Shown piece by piece: positions 16,969-29,000 of a DNA stretch of 64,000 bases (its first letter is position 1; every line of letters starts with the position of its first letter). The position numbers were made by a program, and so were the translations under genes. Origin of the DNA: Akkermansia massiliensis (lineage in GTDB: Bacteria; Verrucomicrobiota; Verrucomicrobiia; Verrucomicrobiales; Akkermansiaceae). The stretch lies in NCBI RefSeq assembly GCF_018847375.1, contig NZ_CP072036.1, positions 1,984,001 to 2,048,000 of the forward strand, read 5' to 3'. A model generated the notes under the pieces. It was not told the origin of the DNA. It ran no database searches and was given only the letters and a program-made list of their open reading frames with translations.

Positions 16969-19197
16969 ATGATAACCATCCAGGATTTATTTTGGCTCAT
17001 CCCATCGGCTTCCGTGCTGGCCCTCATTTTTGCGGCCGTCTTTTTTTACCGCATGAAAGCCCAGGATGAGGGGAACGAGGTCATGAAAATGATCGCCAAG
17101 CACGTTCGCAGCGGCGCCATGGCCTATCTGCGGCAGCAATACAAGATCGTCACGATCTTCTTTGTGCTGATTACCGTCGTATTCGCTTTTCTGGCGTACT
17201 GCCTCCATATCCAGAATCCCTGGGTGCCGTTCGCGTTCATTTCCGGCGGCTTTTTCTCCGGCCTGGCCGGCTACATCGGCATGAAGACGGCCACATACGC
17301 TTCCGGCCGCGTGGCGAACGCCTGCCGCCACTCCCTGGACGCCGGCCTGCAGATCGCCTTCCGTTCGGGCGCCGTGCTTGGCCTGACCGTCGTGGGCCTT
17401 GCCATGCTTGACATTGGCGTCTGGTACTGGGTGCTGGACTGGTTTTATGAAGACATGGAGCTTTCCATGCGCCTGGTCGTCATCACCACCACCATGCTGA
17501 CCTTCGGCATGGGGGCCTCCCTCCAGGCCCTGTTCGCCCGCGTGGGCGGCGGCATTTTCACGAAGGCCGCGGACGTAGGGGCCGACCTGGTGGGGAAGGT
17601 GGAAGCCGGCATTCCGGAGGACGACCCCCGCAATCCCGCCACCATCGCGGATAACGTGGGCGACAACGTGGGGGACGTGGCCGGCATGGGCGCGGACCTT
17701 TACGAGTCCTACTGCGGTTCCATTCTGGCATCCGCGGCCCTTGGCGCCGCGGCTTACATGGCCGTGCCGGAAATGGCGATCAAGGCCGTTCTCACACCCA
17801 TGCTGATCGCCGCCCTCGGCACCATTCTCTCCCTGCTGGGCGTGTATGCGGTGCGCGTAAAGCGCGGCGCTTCCCAGACGGAGCTGATGGCCGCCCTGAA
17901 CCGCGGCATCAACCTGAGCTCCTTCCTGATCGCCATCGCCTCCGCCTTCCTGCTCCAGCTCATCGGCCTGGACAACTGGGCGGGCATCTGGGGCGCCATC
18001 GTCACCGGCCTGGCGGTGGGCATCATCATCGGGAAGAGCACGGAGCATTACACCTCCCATGACTCCTATCCCTGCCGCAAGATCGCCCACAGCGCGAAGA
18101 CGGGGCCCGCCACCGTCATCATCTCCGGCATCGGCATCGGCATGATTTCCACCTGCATTCCCGTGATCACCATCGTCGTGGGCACCGTGCTGGCCTACGG
18201 CATGGCCTCCGGGGACTGGCATTTCACCGGCGCTGAAATGAGCAAGGGCCTGTACGGCATCGGCATTGCCGCTGTCGGCATGCTTTCAACCCTGGGCCTG
18301 ACCCTGGCGACGGACGCCTACGGCCCCATTTCCGACAACGCCGGTGGCAATGCGGAGATGAGCAAGCTGGACCCGGAAGTGCGCCGCCGCACGGACGCCC
18401 TGGACGCCCTGGGCAACACGACCGCCGCCACGGGCAAGGGCTTCGCCATCGGTTCCGCCGCGCTGACCGCGCTGGCCCTGCTGGCCTCCTACATTGAAGA
18501 GCTGAAGATTTCCATCCAGCATTGGGGGGACGCCACCGGAAACACCATGTACAAGATTAATGACGCGGTGAGCGTGGAAGTGTCCAAGATAGCTTCCTGC
18601 ACGCTGCCTGAATTCATGAATTACTTCCAGGTGACCCTGATGAACCCGAAAGTGCTCATGGGCCTTTTCGTGGGCGCCATGATGTCCTTCCTGTTCTGCG
18701 GCCTGACCATGAACGCCGTGGGCCGCGCCGCGGAGAAGATGGTGAAGGAAGTGCGCCGCCAGTTCAAGGAAATCAAGGGCATCCTGACCGGGGAAGCGGA
18801 ACCGGATTACGTGCGCTGTGTGGAAATCTCCACGGCGGGCGCGCAGCATGAAATGATCTGGCCGTCCGTGCTGGCGGTCATCACCCCCATCTGCATGGGC
18901 CTCGTGTTCGGCGTTCCCGGCGTGTTCGGGCTGCTGGCCGGCGGCCTGGCCTCCGGCTTCGTACTGGCCGTGTTCATGGCGAACTCCGGCGGCGCATGGG
19001 ACAATGCCAAGAAGTACATTGAGCAGGGCCACGTGGGCGGCAAGGGATCGGAAAGCCATAAGGCCGCCGTCATCGGCGACACCGTGGGCGACCCCTTCAA
19101 GGATACGTCCGGCCCCTCCCTGAACATCCTGATCAAGCTCATGAGCATGGTGGCCATCGTCACCGCCGGCGTCAATATTGCCGTGACGCTGTTCTAA
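16969..19197 (+). CDS. hppA: Membrane-bound ion-translocating pyrophosphatase
   Basis: The 742-residue integral membrane protein hydrolyses pyrophosphate and pumps H+ or Na+ across the membrane. The active-site signature is intact: [47 protein letters not shown] (about 200-245) and near the C-terminus [21 protein letters not shown]. The segment [21 protein letters not shown] near 482 has Ala where K+-independent enzymes have Lys, which points to the K+-dependent subclass. Some members of that subclass pump Na+; ion choice cannot be fixed by eye. Monocistronic, with a strong terminator behind it. Confidence 0.95.
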   Translation: MITIQDLFWLIPSASVLALIFAAVFFYRMKAQDEGNEVMKMIAKHVRSGAMAYLRQQYKIVTIFFVLITVVFAFLAYCLHIQNPWVPFAFISGGFFSGLAGYIGMKTATYASGRVANACRHSLDAGLQIAFRSGAVLGLTVVGLAMLDIGVWYWVLDWFYEDMELSMRLVVITTTMLTFGMGASLQALFARVGGGIFTKAADVGADLVGKVEAGIPEDDPRNPATIADNVGDNVGDVAGMGADLYESYCGSILASAALGAAAYMAVPEMAIKAVLTPMLIAALGTILSLLGVYAVRVKRGASQTELMAALNRGINLSSFLIAIASAFLLQLIGLDNWAGIWGAIVTGLAVGIIIGKSTEHYTSHDSYPCRKIAHSAKTGPATVIISGIGIGMISTCIPVITIVVGTVLAYGMASGDWHFTGAEMSKGLYGIGIAAVGMLSTLGLTLATDAYGPISDNAGGNAEMSKLDPEVRRRTDALDALGNTTAATGKGFAIGSAALTALALLASYIEELKISIQHWGDATGNTMYKINDAVSVEVSKIASCTLPEFMNYFQVTLMNPKVLMGLFVGAMMSFLFCGLTMNAVGRAAEKMVKEVRRQFKEIKGILTGEAEPDYVRCVEISTAGAQHEMIWPSVLAVITPICMGLVFGVPGVFGLLAGGLASGFVLAVFMANSGGAWDNAKKYIEQGHVGGKGSESHKAAVIGDTVGDPFKDTSGPSLNILIKLMSMVAIVTAGVNIAVTLF

Positions 19198-19221
19198 AGG
19201 TTGACAGTCATTATGTTCAAG

Positions 19222-19257
19222 GCCCGTGGATTCAGTGGAATCCACGGGCTTTTTTTC
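19222..19257 (+). terminator. Rho-independent terminator after hppA
   Basis: A 12-bp perfect stem, GCCCGTGGATTC (19222-19233) with GAATCCACGGGC (19238-19249), and the four-base loop AGTG are followed by seven T. It separates hppA from the trp operon. Confidence 0.95.
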
Positions 19258-19309
19258 CGGCGGCAGGAAGGACGCCGTGGATTTTTTTCGCCATTGACGG
19301 AAAGTTTTT

Positions 19310-19338
19310 TTGACAACGCCGGGCGGGAGGAGTAATAA
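19310..19338 (+). promoter_or_regulatory. trp operon promoter
   Basis: A perfect TTGACA at 19310-19315, a 17-bp spacer and TAATAA at 19333-19338. Transcription would be expected to start at about 19345-19347, right at the leader-peptide ATG. Confidence 0.8.
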
Positions 19339-19346
19339 ACGCGCAG

Positions 19347-19454
19347 ATGCAATTCAGCACTGGACAGCCCTTTTTTAGCACGACCCGTTATTATGGCAAC
19401 GGCTATTGGTGGCGTATACCCATGTCCGGACGGGGGAATCCCGATGTGCAGTAG
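19347..19454 (+). CDS. trpL: trp operon leader peptide
   Basis: This 35-codon open frame encodes a peptide with tandem tryptophans at positions 21-22 (TGG TGG at 19407-19412), next to Tyr15-Tyr16 and Tyr20, within the segment YYGNGYWWRIP. It ends in TAG 28 bp before the attenuator stem. Tandem Trp codons in a short frame between promoter and terminator ahead of trpE are the hallmark of transcription attenuation: a ribosome stalled for charged tRNA-Trp would prevent the terminator from forming. GGAGGAG at 19326-19332 looks like a Shine-Dalgarno but overlaps the promoter spacer and would not be in the predicted transcript, so the leader may be translated leaderless. Confidence 0.88.
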   Translation: MQFSTGQPFFSTTRYYGNGYWWRIPMSGRGNPDVQ

Positions 19455-19482
19455 TAGCATCCAGCTATGACCGTTTTTCAAG

Positions 19483-19521
19483 AACTGCTTTGATTCCTCC
19501 GAGAGTCAAAGCAGTTTTTTT
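19483..19521 (+). terminator. trp attenuator terminator
   Basis: AACTGCTTTGA (19483-19493) pairs perfectly with TCAAAGCAGTT (19506-19516), followed by a T tract to 19521. It lies after the leader peptide and 28 bp before trpE. I could not identify the antiterminator with certainty; a short GCAGT upstream (about 19448-19452) could pair with ACTGC in the left arm. Confidence 0.88.
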
Positions 19522-19548
19522 ATTTTCAACTTACACCATCATCCATCC

Positions 19549-20938
<1,390 letters not shown>

Positions 20939-20955
<17 letters not shown>

Positions 20956-22531
20956 TAATTACGATTCCTTCTCGTGGAATCTGGTGCAGGCGTTTTACGC
21001 CCTGGGCCGCAAGCCCGTGGTGTACGCGAATGACGATCCGCGCATTCTGGACCTGGCGGCCAGCCCGGAGCTGGAGGCCGTGTGCATTTCCCCCGGCCCC
21101 AGCCATCCGCGCAACGCCGGGCTGTGCCTGGAGTTCCTGAAACGCCTCCCCGCCGCCGTTCCCGTGCTGGGCGTATGCCTGGGGCACCAGCTCCTGGGCT
21201 ACTTCGCCGGAGCGGAGGTTTCCCGCGCTCCGTACGTGATGCACGGAAAGAGCTCGGACATCATCCATGACGGTTCGGGGCTGTTCACCGGCCTTCCCAA
21301 CCCCATGACCGTGGGCCGCTACCATTCCCTGGTGGTCCAGTCCAAGGAGGACGAGCCCAATCCCCGTTTTACCGTCACCTCCCGCGGGCCGGAAGGGGAA
21401 GTCATGGCCCTGCGCTATAATGACCGCCCCTGGGTGGGCATCCAGTTCCATCCGGAATCCATCCTGACGCCGGACGGCCTCCAGCTCCTGGGCAACTTCC
21501 CGGACAACATCGTTCCGGCAGGGCAGAAGGAAAAGCGCATCAACCGCATTCTGGACACGCTGGCCGCCGGGCAGGACCTGACGGCGGACATGGCCGCCGC
21601 GGGCTTTGCGGACATCATGGACGGCCGCATGACCCCGGCCCAGGCGGGCTGCTTCCTGATGGGCCTGCGCATGAAGGGAGAGACCCCGCTGGAGATGGCC
21701 CATGCCGTCGGCATCGCCCTGGGCCGCGCCAACCGTGTGGAAGGGCTGGAAGGGGACTGCATAGACGTGGTTGGCACGGGCGGCGACGGCCGCAGCTCTT
21801 TCAACTGCTCCACCGCCACGTCCCTGACGCTGGCCGGAATGGGGTACAAGGTGGTGAAGCACGGCAACCGCGCCGTGTCCTCCTCCTGCGGCTCCGCGGA
21901 CGCCCTGGAAGGCCTGGGCTTCCCGCTGGACGTGGCTCCGGAGGACGTGCAGCGCCTGCTGGACGAGCGGAACTTCGCCTTCCTGTTCGCGCCCAATTTC
22001 CATCCCGCCTTCCGCAATGTGGGCCCCATCCGCAGGGAGCTGGGCATACGTACCCTGTTCAACCTGCTGGGGCCCCTCATTAATCCGGCGCGTCCCACGC
22101 ACATCCTGCTGGGCGTGGCCCGTCCGGAGCTGGTGGAACTGCTGGCGGAGACGCTCAGCCAGTCCCACATCCGCAGGGCCGCCGTGGTGTACGGCGCAGG
22201 AGGGTATGACGAGGTGACGCCGCTGGGACCCACCAAGATGATGATCGTCCATAACGGCAGGCTGACGCCCATGACCCTGGACCCCGCGGACTACGGCATC
22301 CAGCCCTGCGAACCGGAGGACCTGGCCGTTCGGTCCAAATCGGAAGCCGTGGCCGTGCTGAAGGACATTCTGGCGGGGAAAGGCCCGCGCGCCATGATGG
22401 ACATGGTGATTCTCAATGTGGGGGTGGCCATGTTCCTGCTGGAGGACCACATGGACCTGGCCGTCTGCATGGCGAAGGCCCGTGAGGCCGTCTGCGCCGG
22501 AGTAGGAAGGAGAACGCTTCATGCTGCTTGA
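20939..22531 (+). CDS. trpGD: Fused anthranilate synthase glutaminase / anthranilate phosphoribosyltransferase
   Basis: The 530-residue protein joins TrpG (about 1-190) and TrpD (about 195-530). The glutaminase half has FIDNYDSFSWNL, the nucleophile Cys in PVLGVCLGHQLLGYF, and the His-Glu of IQFHPESIL. The transferase half has VVGTGGDGRSSFNCSTAT, the PRPP/anthranilate site KHGNRAVSSSCGSADALE, and RTLFNLLGPLINP. Fusion of the two occurs in enterobacteria and sporadically elsewhere. The start has GGAGAAG about 6 bp upstream inside trpE, and the 3' end overlaps trpC by 11 bp. Confidence 0.96.
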
Positions 22532-23306
22532 CCGGTTCAGGGAAGCCAAGGCGGAGGAAATAGCCCTGCTCACGGACATGGCCTCCCGCCGGGAGCTGCC
22601 GCACCCGTGGAAGGGGCACAGGCCGGACTTCCTGAAAGCCATCGCGGAGCCGCCCGCCGGGCAGTCCGTGGCCGTCATTGCGGAGTTCAAGCAGTCCTCC
22701 CCGTCGCGCGGCGTCATCGCCACCGGGCTGAAACCGGAGGAAGTGGCGGAACAGTATGCCGCGGCGGGCGCCTCCTGCATCTCCGTGCTGACGGAGGAAC
22801 AATTTTTTGGCGGCCGCATCGGGTATCTGGAGCGCATGAGCCGCGCCGGGCTTCCGCTGCTCCGCAAGGACTTCATCTTCCACCAGCTCCAGGTGATGGA
22901 GACGGCCTCCACCCCGGCTTCCGCCCTGCTGCTCATCGTGCGCCTGACGCCGGACGCGCGGACGCTCCGCATCCTGAGGGAACAGGCGGAAGCCTACGGC
23001 ATGCATGCCGTGGTGGAGGTTTTTGACGAGTCGGACCTGGCAATTGCCAGGGAATCCGGCGCTCGCATCATCCAGGTGAATGCCCGTGACCTGGATACGC
23101 TTGAAACGGACAGGACTGCCTGCCTGGACATGGGGAAACTCCGCCGTGAGGGGGAGGTGTGGATCGCCGCCAGCGCCATGAGCGCCGGGGCGCATCTCAG
23201 GGAAGCCGCGGAAGCGGGCTTCCAGGCCGTACTGATGGGGACTGCCCTGATGGACGGCGGAAAGCCGGGTGAAAAACTGGCTGCAATTTTAGAAGAAACA
23301 ACATGA
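22521..23306 (+). CDS. trpC: Indole-3-glycerol phosphate synthase
   Basis: The 261-residue TIM-barrel enzyme converts carboxyphenylaminodeoxyribulose phosphate to indoleglycerol phosphate. Marks are VIAEFKQSSPSRGVI (catalytic Lys), SVLTEEQFFGG, LLRKDFIFHQLQV, VVEVFDESDLA, and IQVNARDLDTLETD where many homologues read INNRNL. The end AEAGFQAVLMGTALM is the phosphate-binding segment. It is a single-domain enzyme, not fused to TrpF as in E. coli. Confidence 0.93.
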   Translation: MLLDRFREAKAEEIALLTDMASRRELPHPWKGHRPDFLKAIAEPPAGQSVAVIAEFKQSSPSRGVIATGLKPEEVAEQYAAAGASCISVLTEEQFFGGRIGYLERMSRAGLPLLRKDFIFHQLQVMETASTPASALLLIVRLTPDARTLRILREQAEAYGMHAVVEVFDESDLAIARESGARIIQVNARDLDTLETDRTACLDMGKLRREGEVWIAASAMSAGAHLREAAEAGFQAVLMGTALMDGGKPGEKLAAILEETT

Positions 23307-23950
23307 AGAAGCATTCATTCGCAATCAAGGTGTGCGGGATTACCCGCCAGAGCGATTTGTCAACCGCCATGGGGATGGGAGCCCATTTCTGCGGATTCAT
23401 CTTTCATCCCAAAAGCCCGCGTTATATTGCTCCGTCACGCGCCGCGGCCCTGGACTCCGCGCTGATCCGCCGCGTGGGAGTCTTCGTGAACCAGAACGCG
23501 GAGGAAATCATGGACGTCATGAAAACGGCCCGGCTGGAATTCGCCCAGCTCCATGGCGCCCAGTCCCTGGACTGCGCCCGCCGCATAGGCCCGGAAAAGG
23601 TGATCCGCGTGCTGTGGCCGGACCGGTATGAATCCCTGGCGGCCCTTCAGAAGGAAATGGAACTCTGGGCGGACAGCTGCGCCTGGTTCCTGCTGGATGC
23701 GGGCAGCCACGGCGGCGGCCACGGCGTCTCCCTGGACTGGAACGCCCTGGCGGCTCTCAAATCCCCCCGGCCCTGGTTCCTGGCGGGCGGCCTTTCCTCC
23801 GCCTCCCTGAACAAGGCGCTGGAGCAGTGCACCCCGAACGGCATTGACCTGAACTCCGGCGTGGAAGCCATCCCCGGCCAGAAAAGCCCGCAAAAGCTGC
23901 TGGCAGCCCTTAAATCACTCATCTCCTACACCCCTTACCATATCGCATGA
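23303..23950 (+). CDS. trpF: Phosphoribosylanthranilate isomerase
   Basis: The 215-residue enzyme performs the Amadori step between TrpD and TrpC. Motifs: KVCGITRQSD at the start (catalytic Cys), FCGFIFHPKSPRYI, VGVFVNQNAEEI, FAQLHGAQS, LLDAGSHGGGHGVSLDW (catalytic Asp), and PNGIDLNSGVEAIPGQKS. It starts with a 4-bp ATGA overlap with trpC and ends with the same type of overlap with trpB. Confidence 0.94.
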   Translation: MKKHSFAIKVCGITRQSDLSTAMGMGAHFCGFIFHPKSPRYIAPSRAAALDSALIRRVGVFVNQNAEEIMDVMKTARLEFAQLHGAQSLDCARRIGPEKVIRVLWPDRYESLAALQKEMELWADSCAWFLLDAGSHGGGHGVSLDWNALAALKSPRPWFLAGGLSSASLNKALEQCTPNGIDLNSGVEAIPGQKSPQKLLAALKSLISYTPYHIA

Positions 23951-25119
23951 ACAAAGAAGGATATTTCGGCAACTTCGGCGGCCGCTTCGTACCGGAAGCG
24001 CTGCGCCCCCCGCTCATGGAGCTGGAGGAAGCCATGGCCACCATCATGCCGTCCCGCGAGTACCGGGACGCGCTCCAGGACCTGCTGGTCAACTACGCGG
24101 GCCGTGAAACGCCCCTCACGTTCTGCCCCCATCTCTCGGAAAAGCTGGGCTTCCGCCTGTGGCTGAAGCGGGAGGACCTGCTGCACACCGGAGCGCACAA
24201 GATCAATAACGCGCTGGGGCAGGCCCTGCTGGCCAGGATGATGGGGAAAACCCACCTCATTGCGGAGACCGGGGCGGGGCAGCACGGCGTGGCTACGGCT
24301 ACGGCGGCGGCCCGGCTCAAGATGGACTGCACCATCTTCATGGGCGCGGAGGACGTGGAGCGCCAGTCCATGAACGTCATGCGCATGAAACTGCTTGGCG
24401 CCCGCGTGTTCCCGATAGAAAGCGGTTCCCGCACCCTGAAGGACGCCATTAACGAGGCCCTGCGCTACTGGATTTCCCATCAGGAGGACACCCTGTACTG
24501 CTTCGGCACGGCGGCGGGGCCCCACCCGTTCCCCACGCTGGTCAGGCAGCTCCAGTCCGTCATCGGCACGGAGGCCCGGGCCCAGATGCTGGAACGCGCC
24601 AGAAGGCTTCCGGACGTGGTAGTGGCATGCGTGGGCGGCGGTTCCAACGCCATCGGCATGCTCCACCCCTTTGTGGAAGATGAAGGCGTGCGCCTGGTGG
24701 GCGTGGAGGCCGGAGGCACCGGGGAGCCCGGATGTTACAACTCCGCACCCATCAACCTGGGCAGCCCCGGCGTGCTGCACGGCCACGTGACCATGCTTTT
24801 ACAGGATCAAGACGGGCAGATACAGCCGTCCCACTCCATCTCCGCCGGGCTGGACTACCCCGGCGTGGGGCCGGAGCACTCCCACCTGGCGGAAATCGGC
24901 CGGGTGCATTACGGCGTCATCTGTGACGCCTCCGCGCTGAACGCCTTCCAGACCCTGACGCAGGAGGAAGGCATCATCCCCGCCCTGGAATCCTCCCATG
25001 CCGTGGCATGGGTGCTGGACCATGCGGACGAGCTGCCCGCGGGGGGTGACGTGCTGGTGAACCTCTCCGGCCGCGGAGACAAGGACCTGGGCATCGTTAA
25101 AAAATATCTGAACCTTTAA
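23947..25119 (+). CDS. trpB: Tryptophan synthase beta subunit
   Basis: The 390-residue PLP enzyme condenses indole with serine. The N-terminus GYFGNFGGRFVPEAL is diagnostic; the PLP lysine is in LLHTGAHKINNALGQALLA; the phosphate loop is VVACVGGGSNAIGM; substrate closure motifs are ETGAGQHGVATAT and LNLSGRGDKDL. This is the canonical TrpB1 that pairs with TrpA, whose gene follows after 13 bp. Confidence 0.97.
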   Translation: MNKEGYFGNFGGRFVPEALRPPLMELEEAMATIMPSREYRDALQDLLVNYAGRETPLTFCPHLSEKLGFRLWLKREDLLHTGAHKINNALGQALLARMMGKTHLIAETGAGQHGVATATAAARLKMDCTIFMGAEDVERQSMNVMRMKLLGARVFPIESGSRTLKDAINEALRYWISHQEDTLYCFGTAAGPHPFPTLVRQLQSVIGTEARAQMLERARRLPDVVVACVGGGSNAIGMLHPFVEDEGVRLVGVEAGGTGEPGCYNSAPINLGSPGVLHGHVTMLLQDQDGQIQPSHSISAGLDYPGVGPEHSHLAEIGRVHYGVICDASALNAFQTLTQEEGIIPALESSHAVAWVLDHADELPAGGDVLVNLSGRGDKDLGIVKKYLNL

Positions 25120-25132
25120 GCAGCATCTTTCC

Positions 25133-25921
25133 ATGAACAACATGCAGAAATCACCGTTGCAGGAAGCCGTGGAGCACGCCCATTCCCTCGGCAGGCGCGC
25201 CGTCATCCCCTTCATCACCGCCGGATTTCCGGACAAGGAATCCTTCTGGACCCATCTGGAGCGGATTGACGGAGCAGGGGCGGACATCATTGAAATAGGC
25301 GTTCCCTTCTCGGACCCCGTTGCGGACGGTCCTCTCATTGAACAGGCCTCACGGGACGCGCTGGCCCGCGGCGTAAGCCTGAAATGGATTCTGGACGGTC
25401 TGAAAGCCCGCAAGGGCCGCTTTTTCGCCAAACTGGCGCTGATGGGGTACGTGAACCCCTTTTACCAGTACGGGCTGGAACGGCTTGCCCTGGATGCGGC
25501 GGAAGCCGGAGTCAGCGGCTTCATCGTTCCGGACATGCCGCTGGAAGAATCCGGCATCTTCAGGGATGCCTTTGACCCCCACGGACTGACGCTCGTCACG
25601 CTGGTGGCTCCCAACACCTCCGTGGAACGAATGCGGGAATACAAGCCCCATACCTCCGGCTTCGTTTACGTGGTTTCCGTGCTGGGGACCACGGGTGGAA
25701 AGGTGGACCTGACGCAGAGCGTCACGGAAACCATGCGCCGCGCCCGGGCCGTATTTGACGTGCCTCTGGCACTGGGCTTCGGCCTCCAGACGCCGGACCA
25801 GCTTGACGCCCTGCCGGAAGACGCCCGTCCGGACGCCGCCGTCCTCGGCAGCGCCCTGCTCAGGCACATTGCGGAAGGGAAGGATGCGGCGGAATTCCTG
25901 GGCAAATGGACCGGAAAATAA
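25133..25921 (+). CDS. trpA: Tryptophan synthase alpha subunit
   Basis: The 262-residue TIM-barrel subunit releases indole from indoleglycerol phosphate for TrpB. Motifs: PFITAGFPDKESF, IEIGVPFSDPVADGPLIEQASRDAL (catalytic Glu), LMGYVNPFYQYG, GFIVPDMPLEES (catalytic Asp) and FVYVVSVLGTTG. Last gene of the operon, closed by a long hairpin. Confidence 0.96.
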   Translation: MNNMQKSPLQEAVEHAHSLGRRAVIPFITAGFPDKESFWTHLERIDGAGADIIEIGVPFSDPVADGPLIEQASRDALARGVSLKWILDGLKARKGRFFAKLALMGYVNPFYQYGLERLALDAAEAGVSGFIVPDMPLEESGIFRDAFDPHGLTLVTLVAPNTSVERMREYKPHTSGFVYVVSVLGTTGGKVDLTQSVTETMRRARAVFDVPLALGFGLQTPDQLDALPEDARPDAAVLGSALLRHIAEGKDAAEFLGKWTGK

Positions 25922-25944
25922 AATAACATTTCTGTTAACGTTAA

Positions 25945-25979
25945 AAAGAGGCTGTGCAGAATAACTGCACAGCCTCTTT
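25945..25979. terminator. Terminator between trpA and the Pmp-like autotransporter
   Basis: AAAGAGGCTGTGCAG (25945-25959) pairs fully with CTGCACAGCCTCTTT (25965-25979) around the loop AATAA. The A and T ends of the stem allow it to serve both converging transcripts. Confidence 0.85.
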
Positions 25980-26045
25980 GCTGCTGGCCGCCCGTCAAAG
26001 ATAAAGTAATTTTGACGGTTTTCCGGCGCCTGCAATCAGGCTCTG

Positions 26046-29000
26046 TCAATAGGCATAACTGACGCCGGCGTTAAACCGGTGCGCCGTGGCCTTGCTCCTT
26101 CCCTCAAACTCGTACCCTGCATACATCCTCCAGCGCGCGTTCAACTGCAGGGCGCTGTTCACGTTCACTCTCACCCCGTTCCGGTCAGGAGACGTTCCTT
26201 CCGCTTCCCAGCGGTACCCGTTGAGCAGCCGCTCCGCCTGCGCACTTGGGTTCCTGCGGTACACGTCCGGCACGTAGCTCACCATCGCGCTGTTGATCCA
26301 TTCCCGGTCTTTCAGCTCACTGCGGTGCGTCAAGCCCACTCCCACCGGTACGCTCAGGTTCTTCAGGCGCCCCTTTTCAAAGCGCCTCGCGTCCCAGCCC
26401 GTTTCCGTAAACGCCTCCTGCGTCACGTCCGTATACTCCAGCCCCAGCATGACCTCCATTGCAACGGTCTCGTTTACCCGGCGGCTCCACTTCCCGGTGA
26501 ATGTTCCAAACAGGGTTTCATTGGTCCACTTGCCGTGGGACCGGCCGCCCGTGTGGAAGGAATTCATCTTGTTGTCCGTCCAGCCATAGCCTGCCGTTCC
26601 CGTCACCAGCAACGTATTCTTCCTGTTGAGAACCTTGTGCCAGCCGCCGTAGAGCATGCCGATGCGCGTCTGCTGGTCAATATCTCCCGCAAAGCTGCGC
26701 CCGCGCATCTTGCCGTACAGGTCTCCGAAGCCCAGGCCCAGGATAGCGTGGGAAGTGATTCTCCTGTCCGCTCCCACGGAATAGCCGCCGCCGTGGTAGT
26801 CAAATCCGTCCCGTACTCCCTCGGAGGCGTGGTTGAGGAAATCCCCCATGCCCTTGACCCAGTAGTTGTTTTCCGGCCCGGTGATGAAGCGCTGGGCATC
26901 CAGGTTGCCCAAGGCGGCCCGGGACATCCCAAGCGCGTTGGCGGCGCTGGACCACATGGAGTTCATGGCCAGGGTACCTGCCAGTTCCGGAAGGATGTCC
27001 CGGATGGCGGAGTCCTCGGCGGGAGTCCAGACCAGTTGGAGTTGTTCCGGGAAGCCGTCACCATCCGCATCTACCCACTGGTGGCTCCAGGAGCCCGTGT
27101 AGGCATAGGGGCTGTCCACCCGGTCGGACCCGGTAGCCAGAGAATGGGCGCCGGAGAAGTCATCCGTGTGGGTCTGGTTGGCATCCGTCAGGACAATGAA
27201 GGCGCGCTGCTGCGCCCAGGAATTGTCTGCATAGAAGTAGTCCGCGGTAGTGCCCGTGTCCATGATGCCTATGGATCCGCCCAGGATGAAGGAACCGGTG
27301 GCGGAGATGGAAAGTCCGGTGGCGTTTGCCAGGGAGGCGGCTTCCTGCGCCTGCTTCTGCATGTCAAAGACGAAGCCGCGGGAAAGATCCACGTTTTTGG
27401 CATTGATGAAGGCGCTGGTTCCGGGGCGCAGGACGACGTCATTGTTGGTGATGGAGAAGGAGGCGGCATTGATGACGCTGCCCCCGGTGATTTCCAGAGT
27501 GCCGTGTTCCAGAGTCATGGAGGTATCGTCCCGCAGGCCGGCATTGCCGAAGACGACATTGTGTTCCAGGATGAGGGAGCCGCCGTAGAGGGTGGTTTGT
27601 CCCTTGAAATCGCTGTAGCGGCTGGCCACGAGGTGGGCGTCGTCTCCCTGGTAGAGTTCCCCGCTGAAGATGACAGTGCCATCCGTAGTGTGGGAGATGC
27701 CGTCATCATCCGTGTACTGGTTGAGAGAGAGGGTGACGTTTTCCGTAGAACTAAAATAAGCCGCACTGGTGATCGGATCATTAAAGCGAACCTCCTTTCC
27801 TTGGGCGGCGGCCAGTTGGAGATGGTTGGTTCCGTCTACATGAATGGCGTTGGCAACGCCGTTTACCACGGAGAAGGAGCCGTCATTGTGTTGAGTGAAC
27901 GTTCCCCCGGTCATGTTGCCGCTGAAGAGCACGTCATGCGTGAATGCCAGAAAGCGGCTGGAATTGTCGGTAGTGATCCCTTGCAGGTAAATGGCTCCAC
28001 CGTAGGTAGAGGAATAGTTATTGGTGAAGATGGCGCCGTTACAGATCGTGAGGAAAGAGTTAACACCCTGCATATAAATCGCTCCGCCAGAGGAGGTGGA
28101 GATGGAGTAGGAGTCTGAGGAAGCATAATTCCCGGAGAAGGTAACATTGTTTCCCAGGGTCAGCGTTGCATGGTCTCCCTCCATATGAATCGCTCCGCCA
28201 GAGGAGTTGGAGTAGTTGGTGGAGTAGTTGGAGGAGGAGTCTGAGTAAGCATAATTCCCGGAGAAGGTAGCGTTGTCCCCCAGCGTCAGCATTGCATGGT
28301 CTCCACGCATATAAATCGCTCCGCCAGAGGAGGTGGCGGTGGTGGCGGTGGAGTAGGTGCCGGACTTGGAGAAAGTATAATTCCCGGAGAAGGTAGCGTT
28401 GCTCCCCAGGGTCAGCGTTGCATGGTCTCCCTCCATGTAAATTGCTCCGCCAAAGGAGGTGGAGGGGTAGTTGGATAAGTGGGAGGTGGAGTCGGAGAAA
28501 GTATAATTCCCGGAGAAGGTAGCGTTGTCCTCCAGAGTCACCGTTGTATAATCTCCACTCATAGCAATCGCTCCGCCAGAGGAGGAGGAAGAGGAGTAGT
28601 TGGAGGAGGAGAAAGCATAATTCCTGGAGAAGGTAGCGTTGTTCCCCAGGGTCAGCGTTGCATGGTCTCCCTCCATATCAATAGCTCCTCCGTAAGCACT
28701 ATTGTTTGAATTATCAACATGGTTATTGAGAAATTGAACCTCTCCGGTGATTTCCAGAGATACGTTATCATCTGCTGTGCGTATCACTCCTGCGGCGCCA
28801 TTGCTCCAGATGACGGAGTCCATCTCCAGCGTGTACTCTCCCGCTCCCAGGTTGTACAAGGGATTCTTACCCAGGCCGGATAAGTCTACGGCACAGAGTG
28901 CAGCCGGATCAGCGGAGCGGAAGTTGACAGGAACGGTTAGACCGGTAGTCAGGGAGGCGTCATCGTTGTTCAGAATCACCGTATCCCCGGCAACTAGGGC

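Noticed and set aside
27985..28695. CRISPR-like regular repeats
   Set aside because: The periodic DNA encodes in-frame GGAI/FxxN protein repeats and has no cas genes nearby.
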